Part shown: piece after piece, positions 14,109 to 21,617 of the stretch
Layout of the letters: each line of letters begins with the position of its first letter
How positions within the stretch are numbered: position 1 is the first letter of the stretch
Position numbers and translations under genes: made by a program
Notes under the pieces: model-generated
What the model was told of the DNA's origin: nothing
Databases searched by the model: none
What the model saw: only the letters and a program-made list of their open reading frames with translations
NCBI GenBank assembly: GCA_937907325.1
Contig: CALERO010000198.1
Location: 1 to 28,938, forward strand
Direction of reading: 5' to 3'
Source: UBA4716 sp002438865
GTDB taxonomy: Bacteria > Bacillota > Clostridia > UBA1381
Length of the DNA stretch: 28,938 nucleotides

Positions 14109-14338
14109 CCCCTTTTCAATAACGCTGAAATACGGAAAAGAAACGAGCAGATTGTGCTTTTGAATTGCGACGGCGTACAGGGGTACTCCAAGCAATGAAA
14201 AAGTGCGAGATGCGACGTTTATTCCCCTTTTCGACAACGCCGAAATACGGAAAAGAAACGAGCAGATTGTGCTTTTGAATTGCGACGGCGTACAGGGGTA
14301 CTCCGAGCAATGAAAAAGTGCGAGATGCGACGTTTATT
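14109..14338 (-). repeat. Stop-codon-associated repeat module X, two tandem copies of 115 bp
   Basis: The copies start at 14109 and 14224 (CCCCTTTTC, then AACGC or CAACGCC, GAAATACGG, the purine-rich module, TGCGACGGCGTAC, GGTACTCC, AAGTGCGAGATGCGACG). They differ at only a few bases. On the minus strand the outer copy begins at the TAA stop of the glycosyltransferase gene, just as copy 1 does at the esterase stop. The purine-rich module GAAAAGAAACGAGCAGATT is shared with array A. Confidence 0.85.
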
Positions 14339-15281
14339 TTTCGTATTTCTCGATTAAGCAGCGGGGACGGCGCTTAACCTCTTTGTATATTTTGCCGATG
14401 TATTCACCGATTAAACCCACGGAGAGCAGATTTGCACCGCCGAGGAACCAGATGGAAATCATAAGTGATGCCCAACCGGAGTCGGTGTTGCCGATAAATT
14501 TTTCTATCAGTGTATATATTGCCATTATGATGGAAAATATGCATACCACACCGCCCAGAACGGAAATAATACGAATGGGACTGACGCTGAATGAAGTTAT
14601 TCCGTCAAATGCAAACGACAGCATTTTTTTAAGCGGATACTTTGATTTGCCGGCAAAGCGTTCGGCACGGTCGTAGTATCTGCTTTTTGATTTGCAGCCG
14701 ACAAGCGGAACAAGTCCCCGCAAAAATAAATTTCTTTCGGGGAACTGTTCGAGCATATCGAGCGCACGGCGGCTCATAAGCCTGTAATCAGCATGGTTAA
14801 ATACCATTTTTACACCCATTGCATTCATCAGCTTGTAGAACATAACGGCGGTGGTACGCTTAAAGAACGTGTCCGTGTCACGCTTTCGGCGCACGCCATA
14901 TACGACATCGTAGCCGTTTACAAAATCCTCTACCATCTGCGGAATCACATTAATATCGTCCTGCAAATCCGCATCTACCGATATAACACAGTCATACTCG
15001 CCCTTTACCGTCATAAGTCCGCCGAAAAGTGCGTTCTGATGTCCTGCATTAGCCGCAAGCTTTATGCCCGAAAATATTGTTCTTTGGTTTACATATCCCT
15101 CTATCAGCTCCCATGTGGCGTCCTTTGAGCCATCGTCCACAAAACACACACGGCTTTTTTCGCTTATAAGCCCGTCACTTTGCATTTTTGAAAAAAGCTC
15201 CGACATACGCTTTGATGTTTCGGGAAGCACTTCTTCCTCATTGTAGCAGGGTATAAGTACGCACAAATCAACTTTATCCAC
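14334..15281 (-). CDS. GT2 family polyisoprenyl-phosphate glycosyltransferase (GtrB/DPM1-like)
   Basis: A 315-residue protein with a GTG start eight bases after AAGGAG. The upstream ATG at 15347 lies before the promoter -10 and is not used. The catalytic domain has VLIPCYNEEEVLPE (8-21), FVDDGSKDAT (47-56), the DADLQDD metal-binding motif at 103-109, HADYRLMSRRAL and FLRGLVPLVG. Two hydrophobic segments follow (about 235-260 and 270-295), then a basic tail. Such enzymes transfer a sugar from a nucleotide sugar to undecaprenyl phosphate on the inner membrane face, for wall or exopolysaccharide decoration. No flippase or GtrA gene is adjacent. Its stop codon abuts repeat module X. Confidence 0.9.
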   Translation of the reverse strand: MDKVDLCVLIPCYNEEEVLPETSKRMSELFSKMQSDGLISEKSRVCFVDDGSKDATWELIEGYVNQRTIFSGIKLAANAGHQNALFGGLMTVKGEYDCVISVDADLQDDINVIPQMVEDFVNGYDVVYGVRRKRDTDTFFKRTTAVMFYKLMNAMGVKMVFNHADYRLMSRRALDMLEQFPERNLFLRGLVPLVGCKSKSRYYDRAERFAGKSKYPLKKMLSFAFDGITSFSVSPIRIISVLGGVVCIFSIIMAIYTLIEKFIGNTDSGWASLMISIWFLGGANLLSVGLIGEYIGKIYKEVKRRPRCLIEKYEK

Positions 15282-15318
15282 GTTAATTACTCCTTTAAAT
15301 GATGAATTGATTACTGAT

Positions 15319-15347
15319 AGTATACACCTTTTTACAGTATTATGCAA
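15319..15347 (-). promoter_or_regulatory. Promoter of the GT2 gene
   Basis: On the minus strand TTGCAT (15347-15342) and TATACT (15324-15319) with a 17-bp spacer, about 38 bp upstream of the GTG. Confidence 0.65.
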
Positions 15348-15362
15348 GTTTAAAGTTTCCGC

Positions 15363-15391
15363 TTGATTTTATTGCCGCCATATGCTATACT
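15363..15391 (+). promoter_or_regulatory. Promoter of the GNAT-ligase-carrier operon
   Basis: TTGATT (15363-15368) and TATACT (15386-15391) with a 17-bp spacer, 43 bp before the ATG. It is divergent from the GT2 promoter; the two -35 boxes are 15 bp apart. Confidence 0.65.
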
Positions 15392-15402
15392 AAAATAGCA
15401 TA
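15381..15402. promoter_or_regulatory. Palindromic operator over the -10 of the GNAT operon
   Basis: A perfect 8-bp inverted repeat TATGCTAT / ATAGCATA with a 6-bp centre. It contains the whole -10 hexamer, so a dimeric repressor bound here would block the promoter. No regulator gene is adjacent, so the protein would be encoded elsewhere. Confidence 0.5.
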
Positions 15403-15434
15403 AAATATACTTAAGGTCGGAGCAGAGGAGCATT

Positions 15435-15872
15435 ATGTCTAAAATACAAAAAATGGAAGATAATCAAAGCTATGAAATCCTTGATTTGTGGCTTCGGTGT
15501 ACAGCCGACGCAAATCCGTTTTTTGAGCCGGATTTCTGGCAGAATAATTACGAGGAAATCAAAGAAAAATATCTTACCGGATGTCAGAACTATGTTTATA
15601 TGGAGGGAAGCATCGTTCTCGCATTCATATGCGTAACGGATAATAATTTCATAAACGGTCTGTTTGTCGAGCCGGATCACCGAGGCAAAGGCATAGGCCG
15701 CAAGCTTTTACAATATGTAAAGAGTTGCTATGACGAGCTGCATCTCAATATTTACGCTAAAAGCCGTAAAATGCTTAAATTTGTTTCAAGCGAAGGCTTT
15801 TTGATAAACGGCGCTCTGTATCAGGAGGAAAGCGGTCAGGTGAAATACACGCTTACTTACAAAAAGAAATAA
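15435..15872 (+). CDS. GNAT family N-acetyltransferase
   Basis: A 145-residue cytoplasmic protein with the GNAT acyl-CoA-binding motif NGLFVEPDHRGKGIGRKLL (HRGKGIG at 82-88), preceded by the expected strands and followed by LHLNIYAKSRKMLKFVSSEGF, the C-terminal half of the fold. It resembles small YiaC/YjaB-like acetyltransferases. GAGGAG lies six bases before the ATG. It is 20 bp upstream of the acyl-activating ligase and in the same operon as a carrier protein. It may therefore use an acyl group handed over by that system rather than free acetyl-CoA; this is inference. The acceptor is unknown. Confidence 0.88.
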   Translation: MSKIQKMEDNQSYEILDLWLRCTADANPFFEPDFWQNNYEEIKEKYLTGCQNYVYMEGSIVLAFICVTDNNFINGLFVEPDHRGKGIGRKLLQYVKSCYDELHLNIYAKSRKMLKFVSSEGFLINGALYQEESGQVKYTLTYKKK

Positions 15873-15892
15873 CGGAAGGAATGGTATAAAAT

Positions 15893-17452
15893 ATGAAAAA
15901 CAAACCGTATCCGCTGTATCAGGTAAATCACATTGATACACTGCAGGACTTGCTTATTCTGTGCAAGACCCGTCATACGGCGAAAAAGGCATTCTGGTAT
16001 GCCGACAAAAAGGGAAACACAACGGAAATATCCTATGCGGAGTTTGTGCATGACACCGAAAAGGTGATAAGCTTTATTCAAGCTCAGGACATTGTAAAGA
16101 GCGGCATAGGAATATACGGCGAAAACAGCTATGAATGGATAGTGGCATATTTTGCCGCAGCATGCAGCGGAAATATTGCCGTGCCGGTAGACAAGGATTT
16201 GCCGGTAAACGAAGCACGTGAAATACTGGAGCGTGCCGACTGCAAGCTTTTGTTTTTTGCAAACAATTACAGCGATGAAGTTTCGGATATGAAGCTTGAA
16301 AAAGCAAAAGCCGTAAATATGAACACATTCAAAGATATGGAATACACCGAGCCAAAGCCGGTTGAAATACACCCCGACGATATTGCGGCGATAGTATTCA
16401 CATCGGGCACGACAGGCAAAAGCAAGGGCGTTATGCTGACGCACAAAAACCTTTCCGCAGATGCGGAAAACAGCGAAAAGATACTCGATGTTCCCGAGGG
16501 AACAATCCTTCTTTTACCGCTCCATCACACTTTCGGAATGATGGCAGGTGTTTTGTGTCAGCTTTTGCTTGGTTTTCCGGTATTTATAAATCAGAGTCTG
16601 CGCTATTTTAAGCGTGACATTGAAATTGCAAAACCGGGACACTTGGCGGTTGTTCCGCTTATAATCGAGTCTTTGTACAAAAACATATGGGACAATGCAA
16701 AAAAATCAGGCAAGGAAAAGCTTTTAAGGCGCATGGTTGCGGTAAGCAACGGACTTTTAAAAGTCGGAATAGATATGCGGAGTGTATTCTTCAAGTCGGT
16801 GATTGACGGTTTGGGCGGAAACCTTAAAATACTTATTTCCGGCGGTGCTCCGATAAGCAGTGACTTGATAAACGGCATAAATTCATTCGGCATAAAGCCG
16901 ATAAACGGCTACGGAATAACCGAATGTTCGCCGATTGTTTCCGCAACACGAAACAAGCACAATAATTTTCCGAGTGCAGGAAGCGTTCTTCCCTGCTGTG
17001 AGGTTGAAATAATCAACAAGGATAACGACGGCATAGGCGAAATATGCGTAAAAGGCGACACCGTTTCGCCCGGATATTACGACAGTCCCGAGGAAAACGC
17101 AAAATCATTCCGTGACGGCAAATTCATAACCGGCGATTTGGGATATGTTGACGAAAACGGTTTTCTTTACGTTTGCGGCAGAAAGAAAAATCTTATAATT
17201 CTTTCCAACGGCAAAAACATAAGTCCCGAGGAGTTGGAATGTCTTATTTCGGAAATCGAAAACGTAAACGAAGTTATCGTGTACGCCGAAAACGAACTTA
17301 TAACGGCTGAAATTTACGCAGAGGACACAAGCGGTATAGAAGAAGGCATAGACGCTCTTAATAAGACTTTGCCTATGTACAAGCAAATTCAGAAGATAAA
17401 ATTCCGTGACAGCGAATTTGAAAAAACCACAACAAAGAAGATAAGGAGATAA
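15893..17452 (+). CDS. AMP-binding acyl-activating ligase (acyl-CoA/acyl-ACP synthetase)
   Basis: A 519-residue member of the ANL superfamily. The phosphate-binding A3 motif FTSGTTGKSKG is at 169-179, NGYGITECSP at 338-347, TGDLGYVDENG at 413-423, GRKKNLIILSNGKNISP at 429-445, and a catalytic lysine in KTTTKKIRR at the C-terminus. It makes an acyl-adenylate from a carboxylic acid and ATP and transfers the acyl group to a thiol. A carrier protein gene starts 5 bp after its stop, so the acceptor is probably that carrier rather than CoA. The start follows GGAAGGAATGGTATAAAAT, the same leader type as asnA and secD. Chain length of the acid cannot be read from the sequence. Confidence 0.92.
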   Translation: MKNKPYPLYQVNHIDTLQDLLILCKTRHTAKKAFWYADKKGNTTEISYAEFVHDTEKVISFIQAQDIVKSGIGIYGENSYEWIVAYFAAACSGNIAVPVDKDLPVNEAREILERADCKLLFFANNYSDEVSDMKLEKAKAVNMNTFKDMEYTEPKPVEIHPDDIAAIVFTSGTTGKSKGVMLTHKNLSADAENSEKILDVPEGTILLLPLHHTFGMMAGVLCQLLLGFPVFINQSLRYFKRDIEIAKPGHLAVVPLIIESLYKNIWDNAKKSGKEKLLRRMVAVSNGLLKVGIDMRSVFFKSVIDGLGGNLKILISGGAPISSDLINGINSFGIKPINGYGITECSPIVSATRNKHNNFPSAGSVLPCCEVEIINKDNDGIGEICVKGDTVSPGYYDSPEENAKSFRDGKFITGDLGYVDENGFLYVCGRKKNLIILSNGKNISPEELECLISEIENVNEVIVYAENELITAEIYAEDTSGIEEGIDALNKTLPMYKQIQKIKFRDSEFEKTTTKKIRR

Positions 17453-17457
17453 ATTAA

Positions 17458-17691
17458 ATGTTTGAAAGAGTAAAAGAACTTCTGGCGGAGGTTGCCGGAA
17501 CAGACGAGAGTATAATAACGCCCGACGCAAAGCTTATTGCGGATTTGGGACTTAATTCGTTCGATATGATAAATCTTATAGTGGCGTTTGAGGACGAATT
17601 TGACATAGAAGTACCCGACAAGGATATTCACAAGCTTACCACGGTTGAGGATATTGTGGAATATGTGGAAGCACACGGCGGTACTGAATAA
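17458..17691 (+). CDS. Acyl carrier protein-like carrier
   Basis: A 77-residue acidic four-helix carrier. The phosphopantetheine site is Ser34 in LGLNSFDMINL; the common DSL(D/E) motif is replaced by NSFD, which is more usual for dedicated secondary carriers than for the fatty-acid AcpP. The rest (DEFDIEVPDKDIHKLTTVED, then IVEYVEAH) fits helices II-IV. It follows the ligase by 5 bp with AAGGAG ten bases upstream. There is no fatty-acid synthesis gene nearby. It probably carries the acyl group made by the ligase, with the GNAT as a possible user. Confidence 0.94.
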   Translation: MFERVKELLAEVAGTDESIITPDAKLIADLGLNSFDMINLIVAFEDEFDIEVPDKDIHKLTTVEDIVEYVEAHGGTE

Positions 17692-17727
17692 ATCCGACAA
17701 CATATCACGGCTTATTTAAGGGCAGAA

Positions 17728-17770
17728 TATAATATATGAGTGAACCTGTCGACAAAATATTGCCGACAGG
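17728..17770 (+). repeat. Dispersed leader hairpin (copy 2) with TATAAT
   Basis: The hairpin at 17745-17770 has the same CCTGTCG/CGACAGG stem, A-C mismatch and CAA/TTG inner stem as the one at 8555-8580. Its 4-base loop (AATA) is the reverse complement of the other (TATT). A TATAAT at 17728-17733 starts exactly 17 bases before it, as in copy 1. No good -35 was found for this copy. Confidence 0.62.
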
Positions 17771-17771
17771 C

Positions 17772-17797
17772 GAAAAAAGTGATATATCACTTTTTTC
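17772..17797 (+). terminator. Perfect palindrome with A/T tracts, likely terminator of the carrier operon
   Basis: A 26-bp perfect palindrome: GAAAAAAGTGATA and its reverse complement, ending in TTTTTTC. It can end the GNAT-ligase-carrier transcript from upstream. If transcription starts near 17740 it would act as an attenuator for the small gene at 17867. Confidence 0.62.
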
Positions 17798-17866
17798 AAA
17801 ACCATTGTATGAAGGAAAGAGATTTTTTCTTCCCTTTATATATTTATCAGAAAGGAACATTCTGCC

Positions 17867-18052
17867 ATGAAAAAAAGACCCGTAATCAAAAACAATATTT
17901 TAGACGATGAAATCGACGCCGTATGCGCCACCGAAACAACGGGACTTATCCCGTTTTCGCCGGAGGACGAATACGAGCTTGATTCCTACAAGGAAATAGT
18001 TAATTTTTCCGCAGACAAAATAAACATATATAAAGAACCCGACAAGCGCTGA
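17867..18052 (+). CDS. Small acidic hypothetical protein
   Basis: A 61-residue ORF with AAGGA 13 bases upstream of the ATG and a strong terminator whose 5' arm lies inside its last codons. The protein starts basic (MKKRPVIKNN), then is acidic (ILDDEIDAV, SPEDEYELDSYKE), with a central ATETTGLIPF. It has one cysteine, no membrane segment and no signal peptide. I recognise no family. Its transcription may begin at the TATAAT with leader hairpin upstream. The short gap between leader element and terminator supports a self-contained small gene. Confidence 0.6.
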   Translation: MKKRPVIKNNILDDEIDAVCATETTGLIPFSPEDEYELDSYKEIVNFSADKINIYKEPDKR

Positions 18053-18077
18053 AATTCAGCGTTTGCCGGGTTCTTTG
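18034..18077. terminator. Bidirectional terminator between the small gene and the methyltransferase
   Basis: Long imperfect hairpin: outer stem AGAACCCG (18034-18041) with CGGGTTCT (18067-18074) and inner stem CGCTGAA/TTCAGCG. It is followed by TTT on the plus strand and TTTATAT on the minus strand. It serves the convergent genes at 17867 and 18082 and overlaps the last codons of the former. Confidence 0.75.
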
Positions 18078-18081
18078 CGTA

Positions 18082-19203
18082 TTATCTCTTTGAAAAGTAC
18101 TGATACACATTACAGCGTATCATTCCGTTGTAAAGCTTGCGCTTTTTATCCGCTTTTCTGCCGAAAAGCTCCTCAAAGCGTTCGTGCGAAGTGAGAATAT
18201 AATACGACCAGTTATCAAGCCGTTTAAAGCTTTTGCCTATTTTGTCGTAAAGCTCCTCACATTCCTTTTTATCGCTTAATCTTTCGCCGTAGGGCGGATT
18301 GCAGATTATTGTTCCGTTTGGCTTATCCGAAAAGAAATCGCAGGCGTTTGCAGTTCCTGTTTGTATATACTCCCCCACACCCGCCTTTTTTGCATTTTCC
18401 GCCGCAAGAAGTGCGGTGTTTTTGTCTATATCATATGCATATATTTCAAGCGGCACATTATGCTCAAGCGACCTTGCCTCCTCACGTGCGCTCTCCCACA
18501 GCTTTTTATCCGACTGCGCAAAATTCTCCGCCGCAAAACTGCGGTTTAAACCGGGCGCAATATTGCACTTAAACAGCGCCGCCTCAATCGGTATCGTGCC
18601 CGATCCGCAGAACGGGTCGCACAGCGGATATTCAAACTTCCAGTAGCTCATCATAACCATTGCCGCTGCCATTGTTTCTCTGAGAGGTGCAAGGTTTGAT
18701 TTCTGCCTGTAGCCACGCTTGTGCAGTCCCTCGCCCGATGTGTCTATCATAAGCGTTACACGGTTTTTCATAATCGAAAACTGTATCTGATATGTACTGC
18801 CGTCCTCCGGCAGCCACTCCGTTCCGTATTTTTCCGCCAATTTTTTTGCCGCCGCTTTTTTGATTATCGCCTGACAATCACGCTCGCTTGCAAGCTGTGA
18901 TTTAAGGCAATACCCTTTTACGGGGAAAGCGCCGTCCTTTACTATAAATCTGCCCCAGTCGAGCGCATACGTTTTATCGAACAGCTCCTCAAATGACATT
19001 GCCGTAAATTCGCCGACTTTTATAAGCACTCTTTCCCCTGTGCGTATCCACAAATTTGCTCTGCACACAGCGTCATATCCGCCCTTAAACGTAACACGCC
19101 CGTCCTCTACGGACGTTGTTTCGTATCCGAGCCTGCGCACCTCACGTGCGGTAAATGCCTCCATTCCCAAAAGCACGGGAATAACTATTTCAAATTCTTC
19201 CAT
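18082..19203 (-). CDS. THUMP-domain class I RNA methyltransferase (RlmL N-domain/YpsC-like)
   Basis: A 373-residue protein. The N-terminal THUMP RNA-binding region (about 1-155) opens with EIVIPVLLGMEAFTAREVRRLG. The Rossmann methyltransferase has motif I DPFCGSGT at 196-203 and the catalytic NPPYGERL at 302-309. The Asn-Pro-Pro-Tyr motif and THUMP domain indicate guanine N2 methylation, as in the m2G2445 activity of RlmL on 23S rRNA; the exact RNA target is inferred. It starts 2 bp after the RNase R gene, with a weak purine-rich site inside that gene, so the two are co-transcribed. Confidence 0.93.
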   Translation of the reverse strand: MEEFEIVIPVLLGMEAFTAREVRRLGYETTSVEDGRVTFKGGYDAVCRANLWIRTGERVLIKVGEFTAMSFEELFDKTYALDWGRFIVKDGAFPVKGYCLKSQLASERDCQAIIKKAAAKKLAEKYGTEWLPEDGSTYQIQFSIMKNRVTLMIDTSGEGLHKRGYRQKSNLAPLRETMAAAMVMMSYWKFEYPLCDPFCGSGTIPIEAALFKCNIAPGLNRSFAAENFAQSDKKLWESAREEARSLEHNVPLEIYAYDIDKNTALLAAENAKKAGVGEYIQTGTANACDFFSDKPNGTIICNPPYGERLSDKKECEELYDKIGKSFKRLDNWSYYILTSHERFEELFGRKADKKRKLYNGMIRCNVYQYFSKR

Positions 19204-19205
19204 AA

Positions 19206-21395
19206 TTATCTTCTTTTCTTCCTCACAAATTTCTTTCTTCCGCTGTTTTGGCGCCGTATTTTTGACACGGTGCGCCTTCTTTTATCAAAGGTGCGGCTGT
19301 CCATATCACATTCAAGCACAAAATCTATCTTTCCCGACTGTATATCCGCCGCCGCTACGGCAACACGCACCTCGTCGCCTATGCGGTACGTGCGCCCGGT
19401 ACGCTTTCCCGTAAGAGTGCCGGAAATTCCGTCATATTCATAATAATCGCCCTTTATGCTCTCAAGGCGTATCATTCCCTCTACGGAATTGTCAAGCTCG
19501 ACAAACATACCGAAGTTCGCCGTTCCCGATACTATGCCGTCAAACACTCCGCCGATATAATCCGACATATACGCCGTTTTCATCATTTCTTCAACGTCAC
19601 GCTCTATATGCTCCGCCTTTACCTCACATTCGCTTGAATGTGACGCCGTTTCGTACAGATTGCCGTACTCCGTTTCCTTTCCGCTTATAAAATCCTTTAA
19701 TATGCGGTGTATCGCAAGATCGGGATAACGGCGTATAGGCGATGTGAAATGGCAATAATATTTTGCCGACAATCCGAAATGCCCGAGATTTTCCGTTTTG
19801 TATTCGGCTTTCATAAGCGAGTGAAGCATATTATGCGCCACCATTCGCTCCTCCGGCGTATCCTTTACCGCATCAAGTATGCTTTGCAGCGATTTCGGGT
19901 GTATATCCCCGTCCTTACCGCCTTTAAGCGTCAATCCGAAATTCTTTATAAATCCGTTAAACGCCGTAATTTTATCATTTGACGGCTGTTCATGCACTCG
20001 GTATATGAACGGCAGTTCCGCCCAATACGCAAACTCGGCAACCGTTTCGTTTGCGCAAAGCATAAATTCCTCGATTATTCCGTTTGATATTCCCCGCTCC
20101 GCTTTCGTTATATCGATCGGTCTGCCGTTTTCATCAACTTTTATTGCGGTTTCGGGAAAATCAAACAGGATTGCCCCACGCTTTTTTCTTTTTTCAAAAA
20201 GTATTTCCGCAAGCCTTTGCATATCGCAAAGCGTGGGAATGATATGCGAATACCGCTCGTTAAGCTCCGCATCTCCGCCCATGAGAAGCTTTGTCGCATT
20301 GGTGTATGTCATACGCTCTTTTGAGCATATGACGGTCTTTTCTATTCTGTGGCTTACCACACCGCCGTTTCGGTCTATCTCCATTATTACCGACAGCGTA
20401 AGCCTGTCCTCATTCGGTTTTAGACTGCAGATACCGTTTGAGAGTACCTCGGGGAGCATAGGTATAACCCTGTCCGCAAGGTATACGCTTGTTCCTCTCA
20501 AATATGCCTCACGGTCAAGCGCAGTCCCCGGCTTTACGTAATGCGACACGTCTGCTATATGAACGCCTAAGATATAATTTCCGTTTTCGGCTTTTTCCAA
20601 AGATACGGCGTCGTCAAAATCACGTGCGTCATCGCCGTCTATGGTAAATATCAGCTTGTCACGCAAATCGAGCCTGCCCTCAATGTCTTTTGGATTGAGT
20701 GTGCATTTTTCCGCTTCGTCCGTAACATCATCGCCGAACTCAAAGCTTATGCCGCTGCTTATCACAACGCCGTCAATCAGGCCTTTAAGGTCGTCCTCCG
20801 CACCCAGCACGGCAATAATGCGCCCGTAAATACTGCCGTCCGACGCATATTCCGTTATCTCCGCCGCCGCACGCTCGCCGTCTTGTATTTCCGTATCGTC
20901 ATCGAGGTTTATGTGCGCATACAAACGGCGGTTATCGGGATACAGCACAAGAGAGCCCTTTTTTATGCGAACAATCCCCGTTACGGTCTTGTTTGCACGG
21001 CTTAATACTTTTATGACGTGTCCCGTCCTGTGCGCACCCTCGGTTTTTCCGTCCGCTTTTACAAGCACCTCGTCCCCGTCAAGCGCACCGCCGAGCATAT
21101 CTCCCGGTACAAAAATATCCTGTCCGTCCTCATCGGAGCATACCACAAACGCAAAATATCCTCTCGCATTGCACCTCACCGTGCCTTTAAACGCCAAAAC
21201 GTCCTTTTCCGTTGCGAGATAACGTCCCTTCTTTGTGATATACACGCTCCCCTCGGCGCACAGTCCGTCAAGTATCGCCTTAAATTCCTCCTCTGCCTCC
21301 GACGGCACGTCAAGCACGGCTTTAAGTTCATCAAACTTAAGCGGTATATATTCATTTGATTGTAAATATAATAAAATTCGTTCTTTTCTTTCCAT
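19206..21395 (-). CDS. rnr: Ribonuclease R (RNB family 3'-5' exoribonuclease)
   Basis: A 729-residue protein. After an N-terminal winged-helix-like region (about 1-65) and cold-shock domains (about 65-215), the RNB domain begins with the metal-binding TIDGDDARDFDD (251-262), then HIADVSHYVKPGT, IYRVHEQPS and HFTSPIRRYPDLAIHR. An S1 domain (about 625-705, VSGTANFGMFVELDNSVEGM) and a basic tail rich in Lys and Arg follow. It degrades structured RNA from the 3' end. In many Firmicutes smpB follows rnr for trans-translation, but here an rRNA-type methyltransferase follows. GGAG is six bases before the ATG. Confidence 0.96.
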   Translation of the reverse strand: MERKERILLYLQSNEYIPLKFDELKAVLDVPSEAEEEFKAILDGLCAEGSVYITKKGRYLATEKDVLAFKGTVRCNARGYFAFVVCSDEDGQDIFVPGDMLGGALDGDEVLVKADGKTEGAHRTGHVIKVLSRANKTVTGIVRIKKGSLVLYPDNRRLYAHINLDDDTEIQDGERAAAEITEYASDGSIYGRIIAVLGAEDDLKGLIDGVVISSGISFEFGDDVTDEAEKCTLNPKDIEGRLDLRDKLIFTIDGDDARDFDDAVSLEKAENGNYILGVHIADVSHYVKPGTALDREAYLRGTSVYLADRVIPMLPEVLSNGICSLKPNEDRLTLSVIMEIDRNGGVVSHRIEKTVICSKERMTYTNATKLLMGGDAELNERYSHIIPTLCDMQRLAEILFEKRKKRGAILFDFPETAIKVDENGRPIDITKAERGISNGIIEEFMLCANETVAEFAYWAELPFIYRVHEQPSNDKITAFNGFIKNFGLTLKGGKDGDIHPKSLQSILDAVKDTPEERMVAHNMLHSLMKAEYKTENLGHFGLSAKYYCHFTSPIRRYPDLAIHRILKDFISGKETEYGNLYETASHSSECEVKAEHIERDVEEMMKTAYMSDYIGGVFDGIVSGTANFGMFVELDNSVEGMIRLESIKGDYYEYDGISGTLTGKRTGRTYRIGDEVRVAVAAADIQSGKIDFVLECDMDSRTFDKRRRTVSKIRRQNSGRKKFVRKKRR

Positions 21396-21451
21396 TTTAA
21401 TCTCCGAATACAGTTTGGCTGTTTTTATAAAAAATTATTTTACTGTCTTCT

Positions 21452-21480
21452 ATTTTACATTATTTTCTTTAATCGGTCAA
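21452..21480 (-). promoter_or_regulatory. Promoter of the rnr-methyltransferase operon
   Basis: On the minus strand TTGACC (21480-21475) and TAAAAT (21457-21452) with a 17-bp spacer, 57 bp upstream of the ATG. Confidence 0.65.
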
Positions 21481-21521
21481 GTGCTTAAAACTTTTGTTAT
21501 ATTACAGTAATCAAAAAGGAC

Positions 21522-21550
21522 TTGACTTAAAGCGTTTTGAGAGGTATAAT
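21522..21550 (+). promoter_or_regulatory. Promoter of secD-secF
   Basis: TTGACT (21522-21527) and TATAAT (21545-21550) with a 17-bp spacer, near consensus. The leader of about 60 bases holds no strong hairpin. Confidence 0.78.
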
Positions 21551-21617
21551 ATCGTTATGCTATTATACTGGGTTATTTGCGGATAGCCCTTAAAATCAGA
21601 AAGGAATGGTTACTCAA

